A DNA stretch of 64,000 nt, taken from Morinoia aosen. Lineage: Eukaryota; Arthropoda; Malacostraca; Amphipoda; Talitridae. Location of the stretch: positions 42,196,068 through 42,260,067 of the forward strand of contig CM059566.1 of NCBI GenBank assembly GCA_030386875.1, read 5' to 3'. Below are positions 45,336 to 56,100 of this stretch, piece after piece. Position 1 is the first letter of the stretch. Each line of letters opens with the position of its first letter. A program made the position numbers and the translations under genes. Below the pieces are notes generated by a model. That model did no database searches. It was not told where the DNA came from and saw nothing but the letters and a program-made list of their open reading frames with translations.

Positions 45336-45343
45336 AAACACAA

Positions 45344-46561
45344 GGTCAATGTGAAGTTTCATGCAATCACGGAAAATAATAATGCCGATCCCAGGAATCA
45401 CTAAAGGAACACATTTCAGAACGTTTTACATGAATGACATTCTGCTCGCTGATGCGTTATTTTTGAATAATTTAACTTTGAAGTTGGCCTTGGCGCCAAA
45501 GGAAGCGAGCGCGTGAAACGGAATTTAATTAATAACGGAAGCTATTACAAACGTAAAGAGGTTGGGTCGTGAGGGGGAGGCACAGTTCTTCTAGTGAAAA
45601 TTATAAATAAAGCTTCTAACCCACCCATTAGGGTGACGACCGCAATCTTGTTGACATCGGGTCCAAAATGGCGGCGCCCATGGTGGTCGCCATGTTAGAC
45701 CCGATGTAAACAAGATTGCGGTCGTCACCCTAATGGGTGGTTTAGAAGCTTTATTTCTACTTTTCACTAAAAGAACTGTGGCTACCCCTCACGACCCAAC
45801 CTCTTTACGTTTGTAATAGTGGGTTAGCTTCCGTTTTTAATTAAATTATGCTCGCTTCCTTGGGCGCGCGACGGCCAACTTCAAAGTTCAATAATTCGAA
45901 AATAACGCATCAGCGAGCAGAATGTCGTTCTTGAAAAACGTTCGGTAAATGTATAGTGTTTGACCATAATCGATTTTCCATTTTTTGATCAAGAAAGATG
46001 GTTAATGAGACCAAAATAAACAAATTTTCTTCAATGCACTTTCCTTCGGAAATGAGTATATTAAAAGTTATGGCGTTAAATGAGTTACCGGAACTCGATA
46101 GTGCATGACCCTATTACAAACGTAAAGAGGTTGGGTCGTGAGGGGTAGCCACAGTTCTTTTAGTTTTATAATTTTCACTAAAAGAACTGTTGCAACCCCT
46201 CACGACCCGACCTCTTTACGTTTGTAATAGGGGGTTTGCTCTTCGTCGGCTTGGTTGGCGCGCGGGAACGCCTGTTTACTTTCACGTCGGACCGCGCGGT
46301 GTATTTTTCCCCGCCTCACATACTGGAGTTACGGTAACTCATTTCCCGTTCTCACTCCTAAAATACTCATTTCCGAAGGAAATTGCATAGAAGAAAACTT
46401 GTTTATTTTCGTCTCATCTACAATGTTTCTTGGTCCAAAAGTGGAAAATCGATTATGGTCAAACACTATACATTTACCAAACGTTCTTAAATGGGTTCCT
46501 TTAGTGATTGTTTGGAATATAATTATCAATTTCCGTGATTGCGTGAAACTTCACATTGACC
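45344..46561. mobile_element. Palindromic MITE 1 (interrupted by MITE 2)
   Basis: Ends GGTCAATGTGAAGTTTCA and its complement, flanked by 8-bp target duplications AAACACAA (45336-45343 and 46562-46569). Without the nested element it is 675 bp, and nearly all of it folds into one long hairpin. The centre, near 45680, is a further palindrome around GGCGGCGCCCATGG with arms GGTGACGACCGCAATCTTG. The arms share the CTATTACAAACGTAAAGAGG module with MITE 2. No transposase; an 8-bp duplication fits hAT-, P- or Merlin-like donors. Confidence 0.85.
45944..46478. mobile_element. Palindromic MITE 2, copy A (nested in MITE 1)
   Basis: 535 bp, ends GGTAAATGTATAGTGTTTGA and its complement, with 8-bp target duplication AAACGTTC (45936-45943 and 46479-46486). 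It is inserted within one arm of MITE 1. The same 535-bp element lies in opposite orientation at 50414-50948. The short open frames at 46190-46587 lie in or across this palindrome and are not genes. Confidence 0.9.
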
Positions 46562-46596
46562 AAACACAAGTGCTATCTACAGGTTAAAAAATTTGG

Positions 46597-47136
46597 GGTC
46601 AATATTGAATATAATGTTGTCAACGAATTTCATAATTTCGTAGGTATAGATAGGTAATATAGTCGATTTTAAGACGTTTTACATGAATGACAATGTGCCC
46701 GGAAATGCTTATTTTTGGAGATATTTAACTTTGACGTTATAGGAACGTCGTTTATAAAATTGATCAAACGGAGAGGTAAATAAGCAGAAATCTGGTTCTG
46801 ACGTAACGATAGGTAAGGTTAGGTTTGGTAAAGTTAATTTAGTTAAGTATCCTCACCTAAGTAAGCCTAAAATATCTTAATTTAACTCAACCATACCGAG
46901 GCCGATGACTCCCGCCAAAAAACTTGGCGTGGTCCGCGTCCGCAAAACGCCGGAAGAGCCGTATCGAAACTGCCGTTAATGCTATTCTTACCTGGCGTTA
47001 TTTATCCTATATCTCCTAAACTAAGCATTTCCGGGCACATTGTCATTCATGTAAAACGTCTTAAAATCGACTATATTACCTATCTATACCTACGAAATTA
47101 TGAAATTCGTTGACAACATTATATTCAATATTGACC
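46597..47136. mobile_element. Palindromic MITE 3
   Basis: 540 bp, ends GGTCAATATTGAATATAATG and its complement, with 8-bp target duplication AAATTTGG (46589-46596 and 47137-47144). The arms are almost perfect for over 110 bp. Removing it, and MITE 1, restores an in-frame reading of the second LINE, so the insertions post-date that LINE. Confidence 0.92.
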
Positions 47137-47144
47137 AAATTTGG

Positions 47145-48496
47145 AAACAGGGCAAGTGAGGAGTGTTAGAGAAGTGAGACAGGGCTGTACTCTGTCCCCC
47201 CTGTTGTTTAGATTGTACACAGAAGAATTAGCAGTTCGACTGAGAGGGAGTGGCTTAGGACTGAAAGTTGGTAATGAGAGACTGAGCTGTTTGTTGTATG
47301 CTGATGATGTTGTTGTGGTTAGTGAATGTGGTCATGAACTACAAAGGATGCTTGACATTGTGAACGGATATAGTACAGATTTCAAGATGAACTTTGGTGC
47401 CGATAAAAGCAAGGTCATGGTTATAAATAGTGATGAGACTGATAGAGACAGACTGTGGAATATTGGAGAAATCAGAATAGGTAGAACAAAAGAACACAAA
47501 TATCTAGGTTGTATGATAAGTGAAGATGGATGCACTAGAACTAAGGGTGAAAAAGTGGCAAAAGCTATGCAGTGGAGTGGACGGTTAAGTAGTGTGGCCA
47601 GATACAGAGCAAACAAGTATGAATGTGTGAAAGGAATGTGGAAGTATGTTGCTGTACCTAGTGTCATGTTTGGGATGAGTGCTCTTGCCTGGCATGGAAG
47701 TGATCTTGAAAAGCTGGATATAATACAAAATAAGGTACGACGGTTAGCATTGGGTGCTCCGAAATGGACAGCTTCAGAAGCCATTAGAAGTGACCTTGGG
47801 TGGAGCCTATTTTCAGAAAAAATGATGAAAGCAGTGCCGAATTATAAGGTGAGAATTGAAAGAATGCAGAATAGCAGATGGGTAAAGTAAATTTCTGAAA
47901 GGAATCTGAGTGTAAGCTATTGGGAGAAAGTGTGTTGGGGGCATGCAAGGAAACTTAGTATGCAAAAGATTATTCTTGTTAGAATTGGGAGACCTGTGGA
48001 TGACTGGAGTTTAAATAATTTTGGAGGTGTAGGGCCTGAGTGGGACTGCAAAAGGTGGAAAAAAGAGATTGAGAGGCAAAAAAAAGAGTATGGATTGAAT
48101 AAGTAGAAGCCTAGCATGATGCAGAAGCCTACATTTGACTGGTATATGAAAAAAGAAGCTCCTAAGTTTGAGATGTTCTATGATGGTAGTTTTGGAAGTC
48201 AACTCTTGTTTGCTGTGAGATGTAAGTCATTGAGTGTGAACACACGTATATGGAGGTGGAATGAGAATAATAACAGATTATGTCTGCAGTGTATTAGTGG
48301 AGTGGAGGAAACAATTGAGCATTTTGTGCTGGAATGTAGTAAGTATGAGCAGGAGAGAGAAAGTTTCATGAATGTGGTGCTTGAGCAGTATGGAGAGAAT
48401 GAGTGGTATGCCAGATGTGCTGGAGATGATTGCCATATGAGCTCTCTTGCTGGATTGGATCAGGAGTGTAATTTGAGTATCATTGAAGCTATGTAA
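47145..48496 (+). pseudogene. Second LINE, reverse transcriptase part 2 and C-terminus (broken)
   Basis: It starts directly after MITE 3 and reads VRQGCTLSPLLFRLYTEEL, then LLYADDVVVVSE (catalytic YADD), then KYLGCMISEDG, a continuous RT palm and thumb to about 47887. A TAA ends this frame there (47888-47890). A further open part (48116-48496) has CLQCISGVEETIEHFVLEC, the C-terminal CCHC-type motif common in LINEs. No RNase H was seen. The leucine codon at 47141 lies in the target duplication and is not a start. Clade not assigned. Confidence 0.8.
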
Positions 48497-48840
48497 ATGT
48501 TTCTTGTGCGTGCCTGGAGTAAGAGACAGTGACTGGAATGAGCCATTCAGGTAGAGTGGTCAGTAATGACCCAATATGCCTGGGGATGGTGTTTGACACA
48601 CTAGTTATCCCAGTGATGTTGTCCAATGGCAGCTTGTGACAAGGATTGGTAGATCTTGATTAGTTTAGTGGACAAGTCTGGTACCAGGCGCTGAACTCTT
48701 TTTGTGAAAATTGTGGAGGAAATTGCAGGCCGTTACAAAGGCCTCAATGCTGTCGGCCCTCAATTTCAAGTTCAAGTTCAAGGCCGTTACAAGGGCCCCG
48801 ACGTTGTCGGCCCTCAATTTCTAGTTCAACCTAATAAATA
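48497..48840 (+). other. 3' UTR of the second LINE with a direct repeat
   Basis: It holds two ~55-bp direct units (AGGCCGTTACAA...CGGCCCTCAATTTC) at about 48727-48775 and 48780-48825. It ends near AATAAATAAAAGTCAATAAA, a likely 3' end. Confidence 0.65.
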
Positions 48841-48859
48841 AAAGTCAATAAACCTGGCG

Positions 48860-49590
48860 TTCTCTCCGATCTCTGAACATCAGCTCTTGCGTAAACATTT
48901 TGGAAACAAAATGTTTTTGTTTTCTTTCTGCGCATCGTGTTGGCATGCACATTAACGAGTTATAGCGGTATGTTAACTTTCGTCTTAGATAGCGGGAATC
49001 CGGTCGATCATTCGAGTGCGTCGTAAGGGAGAGTCCATTGCAGTGTTGCCATACGATGCGCTCGATGAATTACTTCTTGCTTCAGATACTAGAGTTGCGG
49101 TAACTAATTTACCGCTATAACTCGTAAAATACTCATTTCAGACAGAAAATGCATTTAAAAAATTTGTTTATTTCGATCTAATTAACTATGTTTAGGCACC
49201 AAAAACTAAAAAGTTGATTATAGTCATCTCCTGGACACTTGCCATACTTTTGGGTGATAACCTTCATTGTGTTATTAACTAAAACATCATAGAAGTGGGT
49301 TCAGGCTCCGCGAGGTGGCCAAATAATCAATTACGCCATATATTGCAAAAACAACTTTTCCCATGCTCCGCGCACTTGCGGCATTGTTGGAACACCTTCT
49401 CCTCTTATGCGGGAAAGCCATTTCTTGAGCGCTGTCCCTATAACTTCAAAGTTATATAACTCAAAAATAACGCATCGGCAAGCAGAATGTCATTCATATA
49501 AAATGTTTTTAAATGTGTTCCTTTAGTGATTCTTTGGAACGGAATTTCTAATATCCGTGAATGGGTTAAGCTCAATATTGATCAAATGTT
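48860..49590. mobile_element. Decayed palindromic MITE related to MITEs 1 and 2
   Basis: Its right part (49495-49585) matches the end of MITE 1 (GTGTTCCTTTAGTGATT, CCGTGA, CAATATTGATC). The stretch 49085-49245 matches an arm of MITE 2 (AGTTGCGGTAACT, TAAAATACTCATTTC, TTTGTTTATTTCG). ACGAGTTATAGCGGTA near 48955 is the inverse of 49103-49120. Borders are uncertain. Confidence 0.6.
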
Positions 49591-49739
49591 ACTGCCTTGT
49601 GTTATTCTTGAGTTTAATTTAGATGAGATGAATGATTATGCTTTGATCCACAGTTTCTCATTACTTGAGACTCATGTTTTGCTCAAGAAAGCTAGAGACA
49701 GTGCTGTGCAAATTAGTCAAGATGTGAAATAAAACAAAT

Positions 49740-50335
49740 GGTTGCTAAATTTTAGTTTATTTGAAAAAATTTGTCAATGTTATGAGAGTTGACATATTTT
49801 ATGAGGTATGACCACCTCTTCTTTTTTACAAGCATTTGCATTTGATTTGGCATAGATTCAATCTAAGTTGAACTCATTTCTGCTATTTTTCCTTTGTGGT
49901 ACCAAATATTGATATCAGCAGTAATCAGCTCTTGCATTGTCAAACAGTCTTCTTTCTGGAGCTTATATTTAATTATAGCCCTTAGATAGATTTGCTAAAG
50001 GATTTATGTCTGGATTATTTTCAGCCCTGCCTAAAACTCTTAGTTCACTTTATTCAAAGAATGCAAGCATTTTACGTGAACCATGACGTTGGCAAAATTT
50101 TGCTGAACAATGCTATTTCCATCAGGAAAGTTTTTTCTCATCATAGGAAGCAAGTGAGTCTGTAAAATTGCCAGTTTTTGCAAACACAGGAATCATAAGT
50201 CAGATTTATTTGCTTCCTATGATAAGGGGCTTTCATGATTGAGATGGAATGTTTCAGCTGGATCTTGCTCCATGTAATACTTTAAACAAAATGTTTGCAT
50301 TATTTTAGGAAAGTAGACTAAAGGTTTTAGACTGG
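49740..50335 (-). pseudogene. Tc1-type transposase remnant
   Basis: Minus-strand frames read NPDINPLANL (compare the Tc1 motif PDLNPIENLW). After a frame change they read STLIESMPNQ-like residues followed by MQMLVKKK (compare ESMP.R...VI.AKGG). Many stops and frameshifts; no terminal repeats recognised. Confidence 0.5.
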
Positions 50336-50413
50336 CTTGGTAATTTTCTTTACATTTATTGTATAGAAATTCTATAGGTTACAACACCAGGAATATTTGA
50401 AATTAGTTTTCTC

Positions 50414-50948
50414 GGTAAATGTATAGTGTTTGACCATAATCGATTTTCCACTTTTGGACCAAGAAACATTGTAGATGAGACGTAAATAAACAAGTTTTCT
50501 TCTATGCAATTTCCTTCGGAAATGAGTATTTTAGGAGTGAGAACGGGAAATGAGTTACCGTAACTCCAGTATTTGAGGCGGGGAAAAATACACCGCGCGG
50601 TCCGACGTGAAAGTAAACAGGCGTTCCCGCGCGCCAACCAAGCCGACGAAGAGCAAACCCCCTATTACAAACGTAAAGAGGTCGGGTCGTGAGGGGTTGC
50701 AACAGTTCTTTTAGTGAAAATTATAAAACTAAAAGAACTGTGGCTACCCCTCACGACCCAACCTCTTTACGTTTGTAATAGGGTCATGCACTATCAAGTT
50801 CCGGTAACTCATTTAAGGCCATAACTTTTAAAATACTCATTTCCGAAGGAAAGTGCATTGAAGAAAACTTGTTTATTTTGGTCTCATTAACCATCTTTCT
50901 TGATCAAAAAGTGGAAAATCGATTATGGTCAAACACTATACATTTACC
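50414..50948. mobile_element. Palindromic MITE 2, copy B
   Basis: 535 bp, with the same ends as copy A and in the opposite orientation. The 8-bp target duplication GTTTTCTC lies at 50406-50413 and 50949-50956. A few percent divergence from copy A by eye. The inner module (CTATTACAAACGTAAAGAGG) is again a palindrome about AAAATTATAAAAC. Confidence 0.92.
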
Positions 50949-51110
50949 GTTTTCTCTGAAAGCTCCAGTTTGTATATGATTTGAGGTTTATGAAATTATA
51001 CAAATGTGAACTGGCAAAAACCATGCATTAGCATTTTTGCTTTCATAAACATAAATATAAATAGATAGCTTCAAATATTTTGATCATTCTTTTTTTGTTC
51101 CAGTTAAAAC

Positions 51111-51264
51111 ATGGCATCCAAAGAGAGATATCATTGCAGTAACAGGCCTGATCCCTTCTTCTACGTATGTGGATGCTACACACTCAATCTTCAGAGACGT
51201 AACATATCCTTGTTCGTCAAGCGTGCCTACGAGGCATATTTTGAAGTTCATCTAGGGGATTAAG
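51111..51264 (+). pseudogene. Arthropod multi-copy gene family remnant, exon 1
   Basis: It reads MASKERYHCSNRPDPFFYVC, then GCYTL, RRNISLFVKRAYEAYF and LGD before stops. This matches a family of unknown function that is multi-copy in many arthropod genomes, with the pattern C..HPD.FCY(I/V)CG.YT....RRNI..FVK.AY..YF...LGD (from memory of the family). Reading continues at 61691 after an intron that now holds the gypsy element. Confidence 0.6.
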
Positions 51265-52070
51265 TAGATTGTCCCAGGCCCTTGCCGCTCAAATGGTCAT
51301 TTTTCATGTTTTTGTTGGAAAAGGACCCTTGAGTGGTGGACTATTCGGTCCTGAAATTTTATTGCGCTGCGGACAATAGATCCCCCCCCACGGGGGAAAG
51401 GGGACCAAAATCTTTAATTTTGAAACCATTTCAACCCCATATAAAAAGAGAACAAATGTGAAATGGAAAGAAAGCCCATGTGAGTTTGTTAAAAATGTTA
51501 CAAGGATTCTAAAACTGTCTTTGTTTTTGTTCTAGCATCAAAACTCGATGACGAGTCCAATTTTGAAATATCAATACCAGTGAAATATCAATACCTAAAA
51601 ATCATTGTCAATTTTTTCAAATACTAAGGCCTAATTAAAAAAAATAATGGAATAAATTGTGTTTCTTTTCAAAGGTTACATATCATAGTCAAATTTCTCA
51701 AGAATCTGACTGAAAATGAAAAATTTCATATTTTTGAAAAAGAAATTTTTTTTTTGTTTGGAAATCACAATTCACACTGTGAATAGGAAGTTATGTATGG
51801 AAATTATCGAAATAAAAATAAAACTGCACTCAATTGCATAGATTGTTTATTATATTACACTTCAACAAAAAATTTCATTTTTTGCTTATACCCAACGCTT
51901 CTAACTTTCAGCCTTCAAAATGGGACTAGTCCTCAAGTTTTGATGCTAGAACAAAACCAAAGCCCATGATAGTTTGTTAAAAATGTTTCAAGGATTCTAA
52001 AACTGTCTTTGGTTTTGTTTTGGCATCAAAACTTGATGACGAGTCCCGTTTTAAAATATCCATAAAATAT
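51265..52070. other. Presumed intron of the decayed gene, with inverted and direct repeats
   Basis: A ~50-bp motif (GTTCTAGCATCAAAACTCGA, with ATGACGAGTCC following) occurs at about 51515-51565, inverted at 51915-51965, and direct again at 52005-52055. The last copy abuts the gypsy insertion. A C/G-rich palindrome CCCCCCCACGGGGG lies near 51385. Confidence 0.55.
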
Positions 52071-53039
52071 TGTTGCCGTTTGTCTCCCGCAGGTGAGATA
52101 AACTCGTTATCTGCTTGTTACTTTGTTACTAAATGGCAACTAATTAAGGAAAATAAAACTCTACTACTTGATAAATTGCTATTGGAAAAATTGTGATACA
52201 AGTGAAAATGTAATGGACAATAATGTTTTGGTCAATGAAATGTGGACCAAGGTACATGAAAGATAATAGCTAAATGAACTTAACTAAATGAATAGAAGTA
52301 AATTAACGGGACTTAAATGGAGTAAGTTAACGGAGATTGAATTGACTGAACTAAATGGAGTTAAATGGAGTTAACTGGAGCAAAAGGAGCATGGACAGGT
52401 GGGAACGAAACACTGTAGAAAACGAACCAAAATCTTAAATTAATTACCTGTCAATAGAAGAGACTAAGAGACCAGTGGAGGGATCGTGAGGAGATTGGGA
52501 TGCAACATGCAAAAATCTTAGCTAACAATATAATATAATACATGCAAAAGATATTTACAGAAATAATAAGAAAACATGGTATTTACAAACGAAACGCAGA
52601 ACTTAAAGAAACATATTACACTACTTAACTCAAATGAATGAAAACATAAAATAAAATAAATTCTATAACTCAACAAAACAAAACTTAAAATAATAAATAA
52701 ACCAATAGAAATCAACAGCAAATAATAATAACTAAATTTCAACAAAATAAATAATAACAGAACAAGCAAGTAACAAAATATAGCAAAATTACTCACATAT
52801 CCTTAAGAAGGATAACTTACTATTTCACCTACCAGTGCAACTGGAGCTTCACTTTTATTCGGAATTATCTTAGGGTCTTTACCAATATCTTAATGTGGTT
52901 AAATTTATTACCAACTGGAAAAAGAACAAAAATGTATAATTAAGCTATAATAAACAAGAAAATAAAAATAAAGATTATCTGAGTAAAAAGAGGCATGAAG
53001 GCTGTGCTATAAAAAGTAGCAAAACAACCCCCGGTTACA
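52071..53039 (-). repeat. 3' LTR of the gypsy element
   Basis: 969 bp. On the minus strand it begins TGTAACCGGG and ends GGCAACA (TG...CA). No mismatch to 60564-61532 was seen by reading. The 92-codon open frame in each LTR (52518-52796, 61011-61289) is not a gene. Confidence 0.96.
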
Positions 53040-53051
53040 TGCCCCCCCACT
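53040..53051 (-). other. Polypurine tract
   Basis: Minus-strand AGTGGGGGGGCA lies directly before the 3' LTR. It is the primer site for plus-strand synthesis. Confidence 0.85.
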
Positions 53052-53142
53052 AGCACCATCCTTCATGCTAGACAGGTTACAATTTCCCTTCAGGCTAACA
53101 GCTGCACCAGCATGTGAATTCATAAGCCTTCCTTTTACAACC

Positions 53143-56100
53143 TTATGAGCTAACCCTTCTTCTCCTGGGTGCTCGTTCCAATATTCTAGGTTGTACATTA
53201 GGGACGTCTTCTACTGAACCTCTCGATCGAGTTTGCCTAATAGATTTGTTAGGTGATTTTTGTCTCTCACAAGCGGACACAAAATCTTCCACTCTCTGCA
53301 CAACAGCAAGATCTGGTGTGAAACCCTCAAAAAGAGCTTCACCACCAGAGCCAAAACTTTCATCTAGCATTGGAACCTTGCTGGCTAATTCTTTTGAATT
53401 GCCAGTCTGCCCAACTGATGATGTCATACTGAGATTGGTAAATTTAGCAATTTCAGGATCAGTCCTTTCACATGATTCATCCACCATCAGCTCAGAATCT
53501 ACTGAAGACAGTTGCCAGTCATCATCACCTTCCCAATCTAGGGTAAGACGATACAGCCCCTGAATATACTCCGTAGTAGACAATTCACTTGAAATATGAT
53601 TAGTACAGGACAATGACTCTTTATTATCAACAGGCCTAGGTGCTACCTCTGATAGCACTTGATGCTCCAGAGCAGCCTCAAACTGGCAACCTCTGCATAG
53701 CATACAGTACACTTTTTGCACTGCAGAGCCATAGCTCTTTTCAAGAGAAACACCCAAATCCTGTGAGTTTACATTAGAAATTACATTGCTCTGCAAGTCT
53801 TCAGTACCATCAGTACAAAAACCCGAAAATGATTCACCACAGTCACTTGAATTAAACAAAGAATTACAATCTGAATTAGAAACTGCACCGCAACAATCAG
53901 TTACATCTGAACTAGAAGACATGTCAGTATCCTCTGAAGGGCTTGACAAATGCATATTATTGCCAGTAGGCCACAGAACATCTTCCTCCAAACCCACATC
54001 GTGGTACTGCAACTTATGCAGTTGCTCAATGTACAAAGGGTGATGCGAGACATACTTGGGGGGAAGTTTATAAGGACGTAACTGAGTATGATGAGCTTTG
54101 ACCGTTTGATCACTGCTCCGATCAGAGAGCTCGTAGGTTACCCCATTATCATTTACTTTGGACACCCAGTAAGGACCTCTGAAACTTGGGCTCAATTTAT
54201 TGATGTTCAAAAGCCCTTTATGGTGAATCTTCATTAGAACCATTTGTCCATTTTTAAAAGGTGACAACTTTGGGTTACCAACCCTCCAGTGTTCAGCTAG
54301 TTTCCCCAAAAGAGGCGGATCATTGCTAGTCCTATGTGCTTTAGTCAACAAAAACTTCGAGGGAGACATCTGTAATTCAGCATGAACAGTATTATTATAA
54401 GCAATGAGAACTCTAGGCAGGAGGATATCCCAAGATCCCTGCTCATCCACTAAGTTACGGATGAAGTTCTTAATGGTACGGTTCACTCTCTCTACAGCAC
54501 CATTACTAGCTGGGCAGTATGGAGTAGTAAGCTTGTGATGGACATTTGATTCCATGATAAATTCAGAAAATTCGGAAGAGGTAAATTCTGGACCATTATC
54601 TGTGAGCAAGTTAGATGGAACCCTAGGCAAAAAGGGAAACACCTGATTTCTGAATGCATCAATGATGGCAGAACTAGTTTTATTTTTGATAGGAATTGCC
54701 ACTACCCACTTAGAATAGTGGTCCACCACCACTAAGCACCCAATAAACCCCTTCGGTGATCTAGGTAGAGAAATCAGATCAGCAGCTACAAGCTCAAAAG
54801 GATAGCTTGTGCTTATCTTTAAGGTAGGTGGGATCACAGGTGATGAAAATTCCTTGATGATTTGACAATGATGACAAGTAGTGCAAACATCCCTAACAAC
54901 ATTGTACTTAGAGGGATGCCAAACCAGATCAAAGAGAAGGTCCAACAACTTATCTCGACCAATATGCGCAAAATTGAAGTGTAATGTAATAGCAATTTCA
55001 ACTAAACATTCAAATGGGATGACTGGAATGGGCACTGAACCAGAATAGACAATAATTCCTTGAATGATGGATAACTTAGAAAAATGGTATTTAAAAGCCT
55101 TCAACTTTCCAGGCCATTCACTCACAGGTACTTTATTCTTGAAAACCTGATTAAGCTTCCTTAGGTCAGGGCACCGAATCTGCAGCTGCTTAACAGTCTC
55201 CTCACCTGACAGCAGTGAAAGACCCGCAATTGCACCACAATTAGATTTGATCTCAAATCTCAAATCCCTGGTGCTAACTTCCATTCTTGGTTCAGGTTCC
55301 ATAGCAGTTACAGAGAAAATATGAGACCCAATGATGTCCTGCAAACTCCTAGGTGTGAGCTTGGTTATAATGGTTGACTCACGCTTGCAAGCAAAAACAC
55401 TGAAATCAATAGTCAAATCATGCTTCAACATGAAATCCAAACCTAGCAGAAAACAGTGTGGAAGGATATCATTACTAACAATGGCAAATTTATGTGCAAC
55501 TGCCATCTCATACAATCCAATTGAGAAAGACAATTCAACAGTGTGGACAATAGGCACTCTCACCCCAGAGACCCCAATAATATCACACAGCTTCTCCTCC
55601 TCTATGCTAAAAGCAACTCCTGACTCACGAATCAACTCAAGTGCTGACTCTGAAACCAGACTGATTTCCGCACCACTATCTAGTACAGCACACAAGTCAT
55701 AGTCACCAATTTTTGACCAAACCTGGGGAAGAGAACTGACTTGATGCTTGCAGATTTTCACACGTCGTTCCATACATAATAATGATTTAGTGAGACTATC
55801 ATCAGAATCACTGTCACTTTCCACAGAAGTATGATTAACTTGGTGGGTGGCATCCAACTGTACTCCAACCGAATTGACTACACACTCAGAAATATCTGGC
55901 AAGGAGTAACCATTAATTTCAATAAGTGGGTTGAAATGGACCCCACTAATACACTGCAAATGTATGATTGGTGATAATTCATCAAATTGGTAAATTACAG
56001 GTTGGTCACTCCAGAAGTAAACAAAAATCCTAATTTTGAACAATCTACTAGCTGCTAAGAGAACATCAAGCGATGGCAACTGACCTGGCAAGCGCATCAA

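Noticed and set aside
46190..46587. Overlapping 66- and 110-codon frames, also found at 50356-50702
   Set aside because: They lie in or across palindromic MITE 2 copies and recur because the element recurs.
52518..52796. 92-codon hydrophobic open frame, repeated exactly at 61011-61289
   Set aside because: It lies inside the LTRs, is AT-driven Phe/Leu/Tyr-rich sequence, and its duplication is explained by the LTR pair.
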